Shown here: positions 16,580 through 26,509 of the stretch, in pieces
Layout of the letters: every line of letters begins with the position of its first letter
Numbering within the stretch: the stretch's first letter is position 1
Assembly (NCBI GenBank): GCA_022790955.1
Contig: JAAVYD010000040.1
Location: 1-44,841, forward strand
Reading direction: 5' to 3'
DNA length: 44,841 nucleotides
DNA from: Bacillota bacterium
Lineage (GTDB): Bacteria; Bacillota; Clostridia; Peptostreptococcales; Anaerovoracaceae
Notes under the pieces: generated by a model
What the model saw: the letters and a program-made list of their open reading frames with translations, nothing else
What the model was told of the DNA's origin: nothing
Databases searched by the model: none
Translations under genes and position numbers: made by a program

Positions 16580-17458
16580 TTACTCAGTTATAGGACTGAA
16601 AGATGCGTAACCATCCTCTCCTACCTGTATAACGCCCCTTTTCACGCCTTTCTGATCCAGGTCGTATAACACGACTTTTATTGCTTCCGCATTCTGCAGA
16701 ATATCTTTAGATGCGCCCGAACACATAAGCGTATCGGTGACATAGCATTTAACAGAAAATGCCGATGCGATCTCGACTTTTTTAAAATACAGACCCGTTT
16801 CGTTTATATTGATTATAAACTTCCTGATTTCGTTCAGCCTGCCCGGATCTTCCGAAACCGGAACTTCGCCGATCTCGCAGGATTCTACGGCGATGCCTGT
16901 AACTATCGTTGCCGACATATTGCTGTCGTTGCTGTCTACCGCGTACCCCTGCTCATCTAAAATAATAAATTTGCCTTCATATTCCATGGCGATCACAGGA
17001 CGTCTTTCCTCGATCGACATTATATATATGTTCGGCAGCTTTCTTTTTATCTTTACATCGGCGATATATGGATTTTCCCGCAGACCGTCCATCGCTTTGC
17101 CGCGAGTCTTTTTAAACATATTATCGCCGATATTTACACCTGAAAGATTTATTATTTCTTCATCTGAAATAAGCGTGTTATCCTCTATTCTTATTTCATC
17201 TATCGCAAATATAGATGACGTAAGAAATGTATAAAGACCTGCTATTAATAGAATAAATAAAATTATTCTCAGAAGATAATGCTTTTTTCTTCTTTTTTTC
17301 TTTCTTTTCCGCCTTTTTTTTACATTGATACTCTCCGAAGTATCGCCAAACGAACCTGAGACATTATCGCTCGTATCTCCCCGATAATCAGTGTCCAGAT
17401 CCCCGTAGATATCATCCATCGTGGTCCGGAAGCTGTAATTGTCCCTGTTGTCATTCAT
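16580..17458 (-). CDS. divIB: Cell division protein DivIB/FtsQ
   Basis: A bitopic membrane protein of the divisome that works with FtsL and DivIC homologues. The 292 residues comprise a cytoplasmic acidic then strongly basic N-terminus (run of KKRRKRKKKRRKK at about 47-62), one membrane segment (about 65-85), a POTRA domain (IDEIRIEDNTLISDEEIINL) and the FtsQ/DivIB beta domain. The ATG follows the murA stop by one base, and the ribosome site GAGGAA lies inside the end of murA, so the two are translationally coupled. Confidence 0.92.
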   Translation of the reverse strand: MNDNRDNYSFRTTMDDIYGDLDTDYRGDTSDNVSGSFGDTSESINVKKRRKRKKKRRKKHYLLRIILFILLIAGLYTFLTSSIFAIDEIRIEDNTLISDEEIINLSGVNIGDNMFKKTRGKAMDGLRENPYIADVKIKRKLPNIYIMSIEERRPVIAMEYEGKFIILDEQGYAVDSNDSNMSATIVTGIAVESCEIGEVPVSEDPGRLNEIRKFIININETGLYFKKVEIASAFSVKCYVTDTLMCSGASKDILQNAEAIKVVLYDLDQKGVKRGVIQVGEDGYASFSPITE

Positions 17459-17459
17459 T

Positions 17460-18719
17460 TTATTCCTCTTTGATCCTTTGTATATTAGCTCCCAAATTTT
17501 TCAGCATCATATCTAATTTATCATAACCCCGGTCTATTAAACAAACATTTTCTATATAGCTTTCGCCCTGCGCGCAGAGGGCCGCTATAACGAGAGCCGC
17601 TCCGCCCCTTAAATCTTCCGCCCGCAGACGGGCTCCGAAAAGTTTTTCCTTTCCTTTAATAAAAGCGTACTTTCCGTCGATCCTTATATCCGCGCCCATT
17701 TTTTTAAGATAGGGCGCCGTCTGAAAACGCTGTTCAAAAATATTTTCGCATATTACGCCGGATCCTTCCGATACGCACATAAGAGTCATGATCTGGGACT
17801 GCATATCCGTAGGAAATCCCGGATACGGGTTTGTTTCTATATATCCCGCAGACCTTAATCTTTTCGGCGCTTTCATATATATAAAACTGCCTTCGCCGTG
17901 AACATGACAACCCGATTTTCTTAAAACTTTTGTTATATTTTTCATTTCCCTTACGGGAGCCTCTGTAAGAAGCACTTCGCCTCCGGTAGCCGCGACAGCG
18001 GCGAGAATGGTTCCCGCCTCTATGCGGTCCGGCATCACGGAAAATTCGCAGCCCTGAAGATCTTTTCTTCCTTCTATTGTAATAGTACCCGTGCCCGCGC
18101 CTTTTACGCTCGCGCCCATACAATTCAGAAATCTTTCCAGTTCAGCTATTTCCGGCTCCCGCGCCGCGTTTTTTATAACCGTAGTTCCCTGCGCAAGGGC
18201 GGCCGCCATCATGGCGTTTTCCGTAGCCCCCACGCTTACAGCCGGAAACTTTATCTCGCCTCCGGTAAGCCTTCCCGACCTGCAGCGGATCTTTCCGTCG
18301 GTTTCTTCGATTTCGGCTCCGAGTATCCTGAGAGCGTATATATGCATATCTATCGGCCGGCTGCCTATGGCGCAGCCTCCGGGATAACCTGCGGTAAACT
18401 CTCCGCATACCGCGAGCATAGGTCCCATCAAAAATATAGACGACCTTAAACTGCTCATGAGTTCTTCTGATATTTCGGCATTTTGTATATTTTTCGGAGA
18501 AATATCGATAATTCCGCTTTTAAAATCGATCGCACAGCCTGTCGATTCTAAAATACTGATCATAGCGTACACATCGGACAGCCCCGGACAATTTTTAATC
18601 CTGCTGCCGCCTTTTCCCATCAGCGACGCCGCCAGAATGGGCAGAACCGCATTTTTAGCTCCGTTTACCCGGCAGCTTCCCTCAAGCCTGTTTCCGCCCG
18701 ATATATGATAAGTGTCCAA
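17460..18719 (-). CDS. murA: UDP-N-acetylglucosamine 1-carboxyvinyltransferase MurA
   Basis: Transfers enolpyruvate from PEP to UDP-GlcNAc, the first committed step of peptidoglycan synthesis. The 419-residue protein has the KNAVLPI start motif and the catalytic cysteine C116 in GYPGGCAIGSRPID, which is the residue alkylated by fosfomycin in sensitive enzymes. The start is a TTG codon at 18717-18719 behind GGAGGTG; no ATG is near and the length fits. It is cotranscribed with murG and divIB, but a fold-back element lies just upstream of it (18779-18846). Confidence 0.97.
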   Translation of the reverse strand: MDTYHISGGNRLEGSCRVNGAKNAVLPILAASLMGKGGSRIKNCPGLSDVYAMISILESTGCAIDFKSGIIDISPKNIQNAEISEELMSSLRSSIFLMGPMLAVCGEFTAGYPGGCAIGSRPIDMHIYALRILGAEIEETDGKIRCRSGRLTGGEIKFPAVSVGATENAMMAAALAQGTTVIKNAAREPEIAELERFLNCMGASVKGAGTGTITIEGRKDLQGCEFSVMPDRIEAGTILAAVAATGGEVLLTEAPVREMKNITKVLRKSGCHVHGEGSFIYMKAPKRLRSAGYIETNPYPGFPTDMQSQIMTLMCVSEGSGVICENIFEQRFQTAPYLKKMGADIRIDGKYAFIKGKEKLFGARLRAEDLRGGAALVIAALCAQGESYIENVCLIDRGYDKLDMMLKNLGANIQRIKEE

Positions 18720-18778
18720 ACAAACACCTCCTCTGCCATTAATATATGCAGCAAAGCAGATATTTGTGAATCTGTTAT

Positions 18779-18846
18779 TATAGTCACCACTTGGCTCATC
18801 ACATTTTAGCCGCTGAACTTTACGATTTTTGAGTGCGGTGACTATA
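18779..18846 (-). mobile_element. Fold-back MITE-like element, short copy (68 bp)
   Basis: The ends are perfect inverted copies of TATAGTCACC (18779-18788) and GGTGACTATA (18837-18846). Read on the minus strand, its first half (GTCACCGCACTCAAAAATCG, then TAAAG, GCGG, TAAAATGTG) matches the larger copy at 28547-28707. It looks like an internally deleted derivative of the same family in the opposite orientation. The murG stop codon TAG (18842-18844) lies inside its terminal repeat. Confidence 0.8.
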
Positions 18847-19930
18847 CATGTATGCCTATTATATCGCAGATCACCTCAGCCGCGTCCGTACGCCCGATAG
18901 CGCCCGCGGCTTTTTCCATTTTTTCAAGCGCGGATCTGTCGGATATGATCTTTTCTATTGCATCAGCAACATCACCTTCTTTTAGATCCTTTTCTTCTAT
19001 TAATATGGAACCGCCTTTGTCCGCGACCACCTTAGCATTAAAATACTGATGATTATTCGTAACGTACGGCGACGGTATCATAATGGAAGCTCGTCCGCAC
19101 GCTGTTATCTCGGACACGGTGAGCGCTCCGGAACGGGTTATCGCCACGTTGCACGCTCCGAGATACTTGGGCATATCGTCTATATATTCGAGATACGTTA
19201 CTCTCGCATCGTTTTTGTCCGCATTTTCAGTAAAAGCTTTATAATATCGCCTGCCCGTTACAAAAAATATTTTGCAGCCGGCCCTGTCCGCAAGCCGTTT
19301 TACGGCTATCTTCATTTCGTCATTTATCCTCTGAGCTCCCAGGCTTCCTCCGAAACTCAGTATCACAAAATCATCGCTGCCTATGCCGAGCGCTTCTCTC
19401 GCTTCCTGCCTGTCTGCTTCCCTGAAAGCTCTCCTTACGGGATTTCCCGTGGTTATCGGTTCTTTTTTTACTTTAAAATATTTCTTGGCTTCCTCGAAAG
19501 CCACAAAAACCTGATCCGCATGGCGGCTCAGCAGTTTATTGGTAAGACCCGGAAAGGCGTTCTGCTCGTGGATATACGTGCTTATGCCCATTTTAGCCGC
19601 CGTCCTCATGACCGGCTCGCAGACGTAGCCTCCCGTGCCTATTACGATATCGGGTTTAAATTCTTCTATAATTTTTCTGGCCTCGTGGAGTCCTTTATTT
19701 AAATCTCGTATAGTCTTTATATTTTTCCATATCTGTTTTCTGTGCAGACCGCTTACCGTAATAAAACTTATAGGATAACCGCTCTTGGGAACTATGTCTT
19801 TTTCCATTCCTCTTTCAGTTCCTACAAAAAGGATATCCGCAGATTTATCACGTCTTTTGATCTCATCAGCAATGGCAATGGCAGGATATATATGTCCTCC
19901 CGTTCCGCCTCCTGTCATAATCACTTTCAT
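18842..19930 (-). CDS. murG: UDP-GlcNAc:lipid I transferase MurG
   Basis: Converts lipid I to lipid II at the inner membrane face. The 362-residue GT28 enzyme has the N-terminal GGTGGHIYPA loop, the HEQNAFPG segment (near 126), FGGSLGA (near 190) and the acceptor-site ITRSGALTVSEITACGRASIMIPSP (near 261). I chose the ATG at 19930, preceded at six bases by GGAG; a start four codons upstream would place that ribosome site inside the gene. The last codons and stop (HV-stop) are supplied by the fold-back element. Confidence 0.96.
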   Translation of the reverse strand: MKVIMTGGGTGGHIYPAIAIADEIKRRDKSADILFVGTERGMEKDIVPKSGYPISFITVSGLHRKQIWKNIKTIRDLNKGLHEARKIIEEFKPDIVIGTGGYVCEPVMRTAAKMGISTYIHEQNAFPGLTNKLLSRHADQVFVAFEEAKKYFKVKKEPITTGNPVRRAFREADRQEAREALGIGSDDFVILSFGGSLGAQRINDEMKIAVKRLADRAGCKIFFVTGRRYYKAFTENADKNDARVTYLEYIDDMPKYLGACNVAITRSGALTVSEITACGRASIMIPSPYVTNNHQYFNAKVVADKGGSILIEEKDLKEGDVADAIEKIISDRSALEKMEKAAGAIGRTDAAEVICDIIGIHV

Positions 19931-20033
19931 AAAATTCTCCATTCTGCCGCTGACGCCTTCGGCATAACAGCCATTAAACTATGTCCGATAAGGCGCATCT
20001 GAAATAAAACAATTTTCAGATACGCCGGATTTT

Positions 20034-21185
20034 TTATTTTGCTGAATGACGCGAAATATTCAGGAGAATACCCATACACGCCATAAATATCACTAACGCG
20101 TTTCCTCCCCAGCTCACGAAAGGAAGTATGATTCCCGTCGGCGGCATCATAGAGGTAACTACCATTATATTTAATATAACCTGAACGGCAAGCATTATGG
20201 TTACGCCTGATGCTAACAATACTCCAAAGGTATCCGGAGCGTTCAGCGATATATGTACGCATCTCCATATTAGAAGCAGATAAGCTATTAAAAGAAAAAC
20301 CAGCCCTACATAGCCCAGTTCTTCTCCGATTATAGCGAGAATAAAATCATTCTGCGGTTCCGGAAGATACAGCGTTTTCTGCATGCTCTTTCCCAGACCC
20401 ACGCCAAACAGCCCTCCTGAGCCCATGGCGAGCAGTCCTTGAATCACCTGATATCCTGATCCCTGAGGATCTGCAAACGGATCTAAAAAACTCATTATAC
20501 GCCGCATACGGTATCCGTCTTTATCTGTAACTATAAGAGCAGCCAATCCTGCTATTCCAAGCACTCCCAATGCCGCAAAGTAGCCGAGATTCATACCTGC
20601 CACAAACATCATGCCCATTATTATTATGGCGACAGTCATAGATGTACTTGTATTAGGCTGGACTAATATAAGTCCGCATATAATTCCCATCAATACTATC
20701 ATCGGCAGGATTCCGCGGGAAAAGCTCCTGACCTTTCCGGGCGTTTTACTGAAAAACGCCGCCACGAATATAATGCACGCCGGCTTTGCAAGCTCTCCGG
20801 GCATTATTGTAAATATTTTAAAATTAAGCCACCTGGTGGCTTCGTTGATAGTCATACCCATAGGAGTAAAAAGCAGACAGAGCATGATAATATCTGCTAT
20901 CAGTATCGGCCATGCGTACTTTTCAAGTTTATGATAATCGAACATAGCCATGAACATCATGGCTACGGTTCCTATCACCGCCCACAATATACTTCTGGTA
21001 AGATAATAGTATGGTGTATCGTATCTGTTTATTGCATAGTAGTAACTTGCGCTGAATATCATTATAACTCCGAATATAACGAGCCCCAGCACAAGAGTAG
21101 TGAGCCAAAAGTCACCTGATTTAAGTTTCCTGACCTTTTTAGCCTGCCTCGAACTTATATTTATAACTTTTCTTTCAGGCGCCAT
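20034..21185 (-). CDS. ftsW: Septal peptidoglycan polymerase FtsW (SEDS family)
   Basis: A polytopic membrane glycosyltransferase that polymerises lipid II together with the class B PBP encoded upstream in the same operon. The 383 residues hold about ten membrane segments after a basic cytoplasmic N-terminus. Family motifs are visible: PGELAKPACIIFVAAFF (near 128), GSGGLFGVGLGKSMQKTLYLPEPQNDFILAIIGEELG (near 255) and the C-terminal PPTGIILPFVSWGGNALV. Start ATG with AGGAGG upstream. Confidence 0.96.
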   Translation of the reverse strand: MAPERKVINISSRQAKKVRKLKSGDFWLTTLVLGLVIFGVIMIFSASYYYAINRYDTPYYYLTRSILWAVIGTVAMMFMAMFDYHKLEKYAWPILIADIIMLCLLFTPMGMTINEATRWLNFKIFTIMPGELAKPACIIFVAAFFSKTPGKVRSFSRGILPMIVLMGIICGLILVQPNTSTSMTVAIIIMGMMFVAGMNLGYFAALGVLGIAGLAALIVTDKDGYRMRRIMSFLDPFADPQGSGYQVIQGLLAMGSGGLFGVGLGKSMQKTLYLPEPQNDFILAIIGEELGYVGLVFLLIAYLLLIWRCVHISLNAPDTFGVLLASGVTIMLAVQVILNIMVVTSMMPPTGIILPFVSWGGNALVIFMACMGILLNISRHSAK

Positions 21186-21202
21186 CCAGTCAAACCTCCT
21201 GT

Positions 21203-22549
21203 TTAATCAAGTTCATTTACACACTTTTTAAAATCATCGCCTCTGTCCTCGAATTTGGCGTACATATCCCAGCTCGCACAGGCAGGCGACAGCAAAACGG
21301 TATCTCCTGATTTCGCAAGTCCTGCCGCAGTTGTCACAGCTTCTTTCATATTATTCGCCATATGAATATCCGAAAAGCCAGATCTTTCCGCCGCTTCGCG
21401 AATTTTTTCAGCGGTAGCTCCCATAAGCACGAGAGTTTTAACATGCCCGGCAAACGCGTTTACAAATTCATCATATGAAGCGCCTTTATCATAACCTCCG
21501 GCTATCAGTATTATATTTTCAAAAGACTGTACGGCTTTTACAGATGCATCGGGATTCGTTCCCTTAGAATCGTTTATATATCTTACGCCGTTCTTTTTTC
21601 CGCAATCTTCCAAACGGTGAGCAACTCCTGCAAAGGTGCGCAGAGTATCTCTTATATACTCGCTTCCAATTCCTGCAAAATGTGAGATTGCTGCTGCTGC
21701 CAGCGCATTTTCAAGATTGTGAATTCCCGGCATTTTAAGTTCCGACACTTTACATATTATATGTTCTTTATTTTTATCTCTTATTATTATTTCGCCTTCT
21801 TTTACGAAAGCTCCAAATTCCAATTCCTTTTTTCTGCTGAACGGCACTAATACAGCCTTGCAAAGCTGCGACATTTTTTTTGTAAGTTCGTCATCCTCAT
21901 TATATATAAAATATTCATCAGTCAACTGATTAGCAAATATCCTCGCCTTTGCCAGCGAATAATTTTCCATCGTCTTATGCCTGTCGAGATGATCCGGCGT
22001 TATATTTAAAATTGCGGACACGACAGGTCTGAAAGCCTTTGCCGTTTCAAGCTGAAAGCTGCTGCACTCTGTTATGAACCATGTGCCGTCGTCTGCATCA
22101 ACAGCTTTTGAAACGACGGCAACGCCTATATTGCCGACTACTTCCGTACGCCTTCCTGCAGCCTTAAATATCTCGCCGGTAAGAGCGGTGGTCGTCGTCT
22201 TGCCGTTTGTTCCCGTTATCGCAATGTAATTTCCTTTACCGTATCTGTACGCCAGTTCCAGTTCTCCAATCACCTCGGCGCCATCTGCCTCAGCTTCTCT
22301 GATAAAATCTTTATCTGCAGAAATTCCCGGACTCATTACCACTAAATCGTATCCCTTTATCTGCGCCGGACTTTCTCCGAAACTGACTCCTACGCCAAGC
22401 TCCTGCGCCCATACGCGCTTTTCGCTGTCTTCTTTGCCGTCGTATACGTCTACCGCCGCGCCCAGTTTTTTAAGAGCCTGCGCTCCCGCTCTGCCGGACT
22501 TGCCAAGACCTATCACAAGCGCTCTGCGGCTTTCCAAATTTTTATTCAT
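21203..22549 (-). CDS. murD: UDP-N-acetylmuramoylalanine-D-glutamate ligase MurD
   Basis: Adds D-glutamate to UDP-MurNAc-L-Ala using ATP. The 448-residue protein has an N-terminal Rossmann-like domain (VIGLGKSG at about 14-21), the ATP loop GTNGKTTTT near residue 115, the NITPDHLDRH motif near 185, and the C-terminal ligase domain (NDSKGTNPDA). I chose the ATG at 22549 because AGGA lies seven bases upstream; a TTG two codons earlier is too close to it. It stands between mraY and ftsW. Confidence 0.97.
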   Translation of the reverse strand: MNKNLESRRALVIGLGKSGRAGAQALKKLGAAVDVYDGKEDSEKRVWAQELGVGVSFGESPAQIKGYDLVVMSPGISADKDFIREAEADGAEVIGELELAYRYGKGNYIAITGTNGKTTTTALTGEIFKAAGRRTEVVGNIGVAVVSKAVDADDGTWFITECSSFQLETAKAFRPVVSAILNITPDHLDRHKTMENYSLAKARIFANQLTDEYFIYNEDDELTKKMSQLCKAVLVPFSRKKELEFGAFVKEGEIIIRDKNKEHIICKVSELKMPGIHNLENALAAAAISHFAGIGSEYIRDTLRTFAGVAHRLEDCGKKNGVRYINDSKGTNPDASVKAVQSFENIILIAGGYDKGASYDEFVNAFAGHVKTLVLMGATAEKIREAAERSGFSDIHMANNMKEAVTTAAGLAKSGDTVLLSPACASWDMYAKFEDRGDDFKKCVNELD

Positions 22550-22674
22550 ATTCAATTCCTTCTACATGTTCATTATTATATTAACATAACCATTTATACC
22601 GAATTTTTCTGATTTTTAATCCGAAGTTTATCCTGAATTTGCCGCGGAACCGCTCCTGCGATCCCGCTCCGCCG

Positions 22675-23637
22675 TTATAATATAAGCATGGAAATCACAC
22701 ATAAAGCAAGCGTTACAACCCAGAAAACGATTACTACTTTTGTTTCCTTCCATCCGCCCAATTCAAAATGATGATGCAGAGGAGCCATTCTGAACACGCG
22801 TTTTCCTCTTGATTTAAAACTGACTACCTGAATAATCACAGATAATACTTCTATTACGAAAATACCTCCGGCTATCGGAAGTATAAGCTCTATATTCATC
22901 ATTATGGACGCCACTGCAAGCCCACCTCCAAGAGCAAGAGAACCTGTATCGCCCATAAACACTTTAGCCGGATAATGATTAAACAGCAAAAATCCCAGAC
23001 ACGCGCCCGAAAGAGCCGCGCTGAACACCGTGCTGCTGGTATAACCCACGGCGTTTCCCACAAGGGCAAGGAAAAGAGCCACTATCGCAGTGCAGCCTCC
23101 GGCAAGACCGTCTAAGCCGTCTGTGAGATTTACAGCGTTCACCATCGCCACCAGCACAAACGCTATAAACGGTATGTAGAACCAGCCCAAATCCACATAA
23201 TCTTTCCATACGGGTATATAAATACTCGTTCCGTAAACTGAAACCTTAGCCTGATAAATAGCTATGCCCACAGCGATTACTATCTGAAATATCAATTTCT
23301 GAAGAGCCGTAAGACCCAGATTCCTCTTTTTTACGACTTTTACGAAATCATCACAAAAACCGATAAGACCGCACAGTATAAAAGAAATAAGAAGAATAGC
23401 CATATCTATATTTATGCCGCGACCTACGGAAATGCAGGTTATCACAACGGCGATTATTATCATTATACCGCCCATGGTAGGCGTGCCCGATTTTACCTTA
23501 TGAGCCTCCGGTCCATCCTCGCGGATGCTCTGCCCTGCTTTTATCTTTCTCAGCAGAGGTATAATGATTGGACCCAATATGGCTGTTATAACGAAAGATA
23601 CAAATAATGTTACTATAATCTGAAAATGATCACTCAT
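22675..23637 (-). CDS. mraY: Phospho-MurNAc-pentapeptide translocase MraY
   Basis: Transfers phospho-MurNAc-pentapeptide to undecaprenyl phosphate to make lipid I. It is a membrane protein of 320 residues with about ten segments. Conserved loops are visible: GTPTMGG (near 50), the DD pair in GFCDDFVKV (near 93), NAVNLTDGLDGLAGG (near 167) and FMGDTGSLALG (near 225), plus the APLHHHFE motif near 286. Its ATG overlaps the 3' end of murF by eight bases, so the two are coupled. Confidence 0.97.
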   Translation of the reverse strand: MSDHFQIIVTLFVSFVITAILGPIIIPLLRKIKAGQSIREDGPEAHKVKSGTPTMGGIMIIIAVVITCISVGRGINIDMAILLISFILCGLIGFCDDFVKVVKKRNLGLTALQKLIFQIVIAVGIAIYQAKVSVYGTSIYIPVWKDYVDLGWFYIPFIAFVLVAMVNAVNLTDGLDGLAGGCTAIVALFLALVGNAVGYTSSTVFSAALSGACLGFLLFNHYPAKVFMGDTGSLALGGGLAVASIMMNIELILPIAGGIFVIEVLSVIIQVVSFKSRGKRVFRMAPLHHHFELGGWKETKVVIVFWVVTLALCVISMLIL

Positions 23638-25030
23638 ACGAAGCTCCTGATTTCAACAAATATTCTACTGCCTTATCCATATGCATTCCGTGAGAACCCT
23701 TTATAAGGATGCCGTCGTTTCTTTTAATAATTTTATCTGCAGCAGCTAAAAATTCTTCCTGGGCAGCGTAGCTGCGGACTTCCCCGCGCCCTGCGGCGCC
23801 CTCGGCTATATACCGGGCGTTAGGACCTACTGTTAATATTAAATCTATACCCTTTTCTGCAGCGTATTTACCGACTTCTCTGTGAAACTCACCGGAATTT
23901 TCTCCGAGATCCAGCATATCCGCCAGTATAGCTACTCTACGCCCGCATTCAAGAGCCGCAAGAGAATCTATAGCCGACTTTACCGAATCCGGACTTGCAT
24001 TATACGTATCGTCTATTATTTTAATGTTGTTTCCTGTGCGAACGCTCTGCCGCTTTCCCGTGATAGAAAGTTCTTTAAGAGCCTCCGCGCTTTCTTTAAG
24101 ACTTATTCCATACTTTAACGCGCATCCTGCTGCAAGAGAAGCATTCCACGCGTTATGACGACCGAGCAGCGGAATGAAGAACTCCGCGCTCTCGCCTCCT
24201 GCTGATAACTTAAACTCTATACCCTTTTCGCCGTAATCTTTAAGATCTGATATAACTACACCTTCAGAGTCTGCTCTTTCGCCCGCCCTAATCTTATTAT
24301 ATACTGTTTTTGCTGAATCTATCTCAGATAATTTATCGTTATCGCAATTATATATCAGATATGAACTTTCATCCATAAAAGTCGCGACCTCTAATTTAGC
24401 CTTTAATATATTTTCCCTGCTTTTCAGCGTTTCGAGATGCGATATTCCAATATTTGTTATAACAGCCGTTTCCGGACGAATTATATCTGCAAGCAGCTTT
24501 ATTTCACCAAGCTCGCTCATTCCCATTTCAAAAATCCCGACTTGTGTTTCTTCATTTGTCAGAAATACCGTCAGCGGCAGTCCTATATGATTATTAAAAT
24601 TTTCAGGTGTTTTTACGGTTTTATATTTCGTTGAGAATATGCACGCAAGCATATCCTTTGTGGAAGTCTTTCCTGTACTGCCCGTTACCGCTATTTTTTT
24701 TATATTGCAGTCCTTTAAATAATTTTTCGCAAGATTCTGCATACCTTTCAGCGTATCGTCTACAAAAATAACAGCAGAGTCTTTATAATTGTCAGCCATA
24801 AACTCAGCCGCTTTCTTTGAAGACAGCATAAACGTACGGCAGCCGTTTTTATATGCCGCCTCTGCAAAATCATTGCCGTCGTTTTTCTCGCCGATAAGTC
24901 CTATAAAAAGACTTCCTGCAGACGCCTCCCTTGAATCCCTTTCAACATGTGCCGCGGTATTGTCCTCAGGTCCGCAAAACAGCCTGCCTCCCGAATATTC
25001 AGATATCTGTAAAGCCGTCAGTTTTTTCAT
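23630..25030 (-). CDS. murF: UDP-MurNAc-tripeptide-D-alanyl-D-alanine ligase MurF
   Basis: Adds D-Ala-D-Ala to UDP-MurNAc-tripeptide. The 466-residue Mur ligase has an N-terminal substrate domain (DSREASAGSLFIGL), the ATP loop TGSTGKTSTKD near 115, the NHIGLPLTVF motif near 145, NIGISHLE near 194 and the C-terminal domain with DDTYNASPDS near 330. The start ATG is almost joined to the stop of murE (25032). It is one of the uninterrupted murE-murF-mraY series. Confidence 0.97.
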   Translation of the reverse strand: MKKLTALQISEYSGGRLFCGPEDNTAAHVERDSREASAGSLFIGLIGEKNDGNDFAEAAYKNGCRTFMLSSKKAAEFMADNYKDSAVIFVDDTLKGMQNLAKNYLKDCNIKKIAVTGSTGKTSTKDMLACIFSTKYKTVKTPENFNNHIGLPLTVFLTNEETQVGIFEMGMSELGEIKLLADIIRPETAVITNIGISHLETLKSRENILKAKLEVATFMDESSYLIYNCDNDKLSEIDSAKTVYNKIRAGERADSEGVVISDLKDYGEKGIEFKLSAGGESAEFFIPLLGRHNAWNASLAAGCALKYGISLKESAEALKELSITGKRQSVRTGNNIKIIDDTYNASPDSVKSAIDSLAALECGRRVAILADMLDLGENSGEFHREVGKYAAEKGIDLILTVGPNARYIAEGAAGRGEVRSYAAQEEFLAAADKIIKRNDGILIKGSHGMHMDKAVEYLLKSGASYE

Positions 25031-25031
25031 C

Positions 25032-26495
25032 CTAAATCTCCTGTTCGATTATCTGCATCGCCGTTTCACGATCGTCAAAATGCTGCTTCACAGTACCGAC
25101 AATCTGATACGTTTCATGCCCTTTGCCGGCAATGATCACAGTATCTTCAGCGCGGTATTCCTTTATCGCCTTTTTTATCGCCCTGCGTCTGTCCTCTATT
25201 ACATCATAAGACACATTCGTCTTTTCTATTCCCGGAATTATATCATTTATGATTTTTTCCGGATCTTCCGTTCTCGGATTATCGCTCGTAACAACACAGT
25301 AATCCGAATATAAACCCGCCGTTTCTCCCATAAGCGGACGCTTTGTGCTGTCGCGGTCACCCCCGCATCCGAACACAGTAATTATTCTGCCTTTAGTAAA
25401 CTCACGCGCGGTTTTTATTACTTTTTCAAGAGCATCCGGCGTATGAGCGTAATCTACTATAACTGGGATTCCTTTGCTGTTTTCTACCGTTTCAAACCTG
25501 CCCGCTACTCCCTTTATTTGTTCTATTCCTGCCTTTACCGCTTCCCAGGAAACGCCTGATTCCAGCGTGACCGCAGCAGCGCATAACGCATTCGCCACGG
25601 AAAATCTCCCCGGCGTATTTATTTTTATATTTCCTATTTTTTTACCATCTGCATAAATTTCTGCATCCGTACCCTTTGCAGAAGATTCCAAAATCACGGC
25701 TCTGTAATCCGCATTTTCTTTTATACTGCAGGATTTTACATTTTTTCCGCATTCTTTAAGCTCGCCGTACAATCTTTTTCCGTATTCATCGTCAGTATTT
25801 ATAACGCTGCTTTTTCCCGTTTGATAAAACAGCTTTTTCTTTGCGGTGAAGTAATCTTCAAAATCCACATGAAAATCCATATGATCCGGCGTGAGATTTG
25901 TAAACACGCTGTAATCAAAATCTATATTGTCTGTTCTTGAAAGAGCAAGCGAATGAGAAGAAACCTCCATAGCACACACATCTACCGAATATTCCCGCTT
26001 CATTTCGCTGAACATTCTCTGAAGTTCCAGGGATTCCGGAGTAGTATTTACGGATTCAAAAGTCTTTCCTCCATATGAATACGCGATCGTTCCGAGAACG
26101 CCGCATTCCTTTCCAGAGGCTTCTAATACTGATCTGATAAGATAAGTTATCGTGGTCTTTCCATTTGTCCCAGTCACTCCGTATATATTTATATCTTTTG
26201 TTGGATTTCCGTAAAAATTAGCGGATACCGCGGAAAGAGCCTTTCTGCAGTCACTCGTATAAATAACAGGGGCATCTATATTATTAAGCTCATCTTGAGC
26301 TATAAACGCCGCCGCACCGGCTTTTATGGCGCTTGAAACGTATTTATGACCATCCGTTTCAAATCCTTTTATGCACACAAAAAGATCGCCCGGCTTTGTG
26401 CTGCGGGAGTCGTAGCTCACTCCCGTTATCTCCGTATCTTTTTCCCGTTCGGTACATTCGATCCCTGTATTTTTAAGTAAATCCGCTAATTTCAT
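25032..26495 (-). CDS. murE: UDP-MurNAc-L-Ala-D-Glu:meso-diaminopimelate ligase MurE
   Basis: Adds the third stem-peptide residue. The 487-residue protein has the ATP loop GTNGKTT at 109-115, the carbamylated-lysine region (KKLFYQTGKSS near 220), and DNPRTE at 405-410. This last motif is the known determinant for meso-diaminopimelate, while lysine enzymes differ there. The cell wall is therefore predicted to be of the meso-DAP type. Start ATG with AGAGGAAAG upstream, 14 bases after the pbp stop. Confidence 0.97.
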   Translation of the reverse strand: MKLADLLKNTGIECTEREKDTEITGVSYDSRSTKPGDLFVCIKGFETDGHKYVSSAIKAGAAAFIAQDELNNIDAPVIYTSDCRKALSAVSANFYGNPTKDINIYGVTGTNGKTTITYLIRSVLEASGKECGVLGTIAYSYGGKTFESVNTTPESLELQRMFSEMKREYSVDVCAMEVSSHSLALSRTDNIDFDYSVFTNLTPDHMDFHVDFEDYFTAKKKLFYQTGKSSVINTDDEYGKRLYGELKECGKNVKSCSIKENADYRAVILESSAKGTDAEIYADGKKIGNIKINTPGRFSVANALCAAAVTLESGVSWEAVKAGIEQIKGVAGRFETVENSKGIPVIVDYAHTPDALEKVIKTAREFTKGRIITVFGCGGDRDSTKRPLMGETAGLYSDYCVVTSDNPRTEDPEKIINDIIPGIEKTNVSYDVIEDRRRAIKKAIKEYRAEDTVIIAGKGHETYQIVGTVKQHFDDRETAMQIIEQEI

Positions 26496-26509
26496 ACTGC
26501 TTTCCTCTC

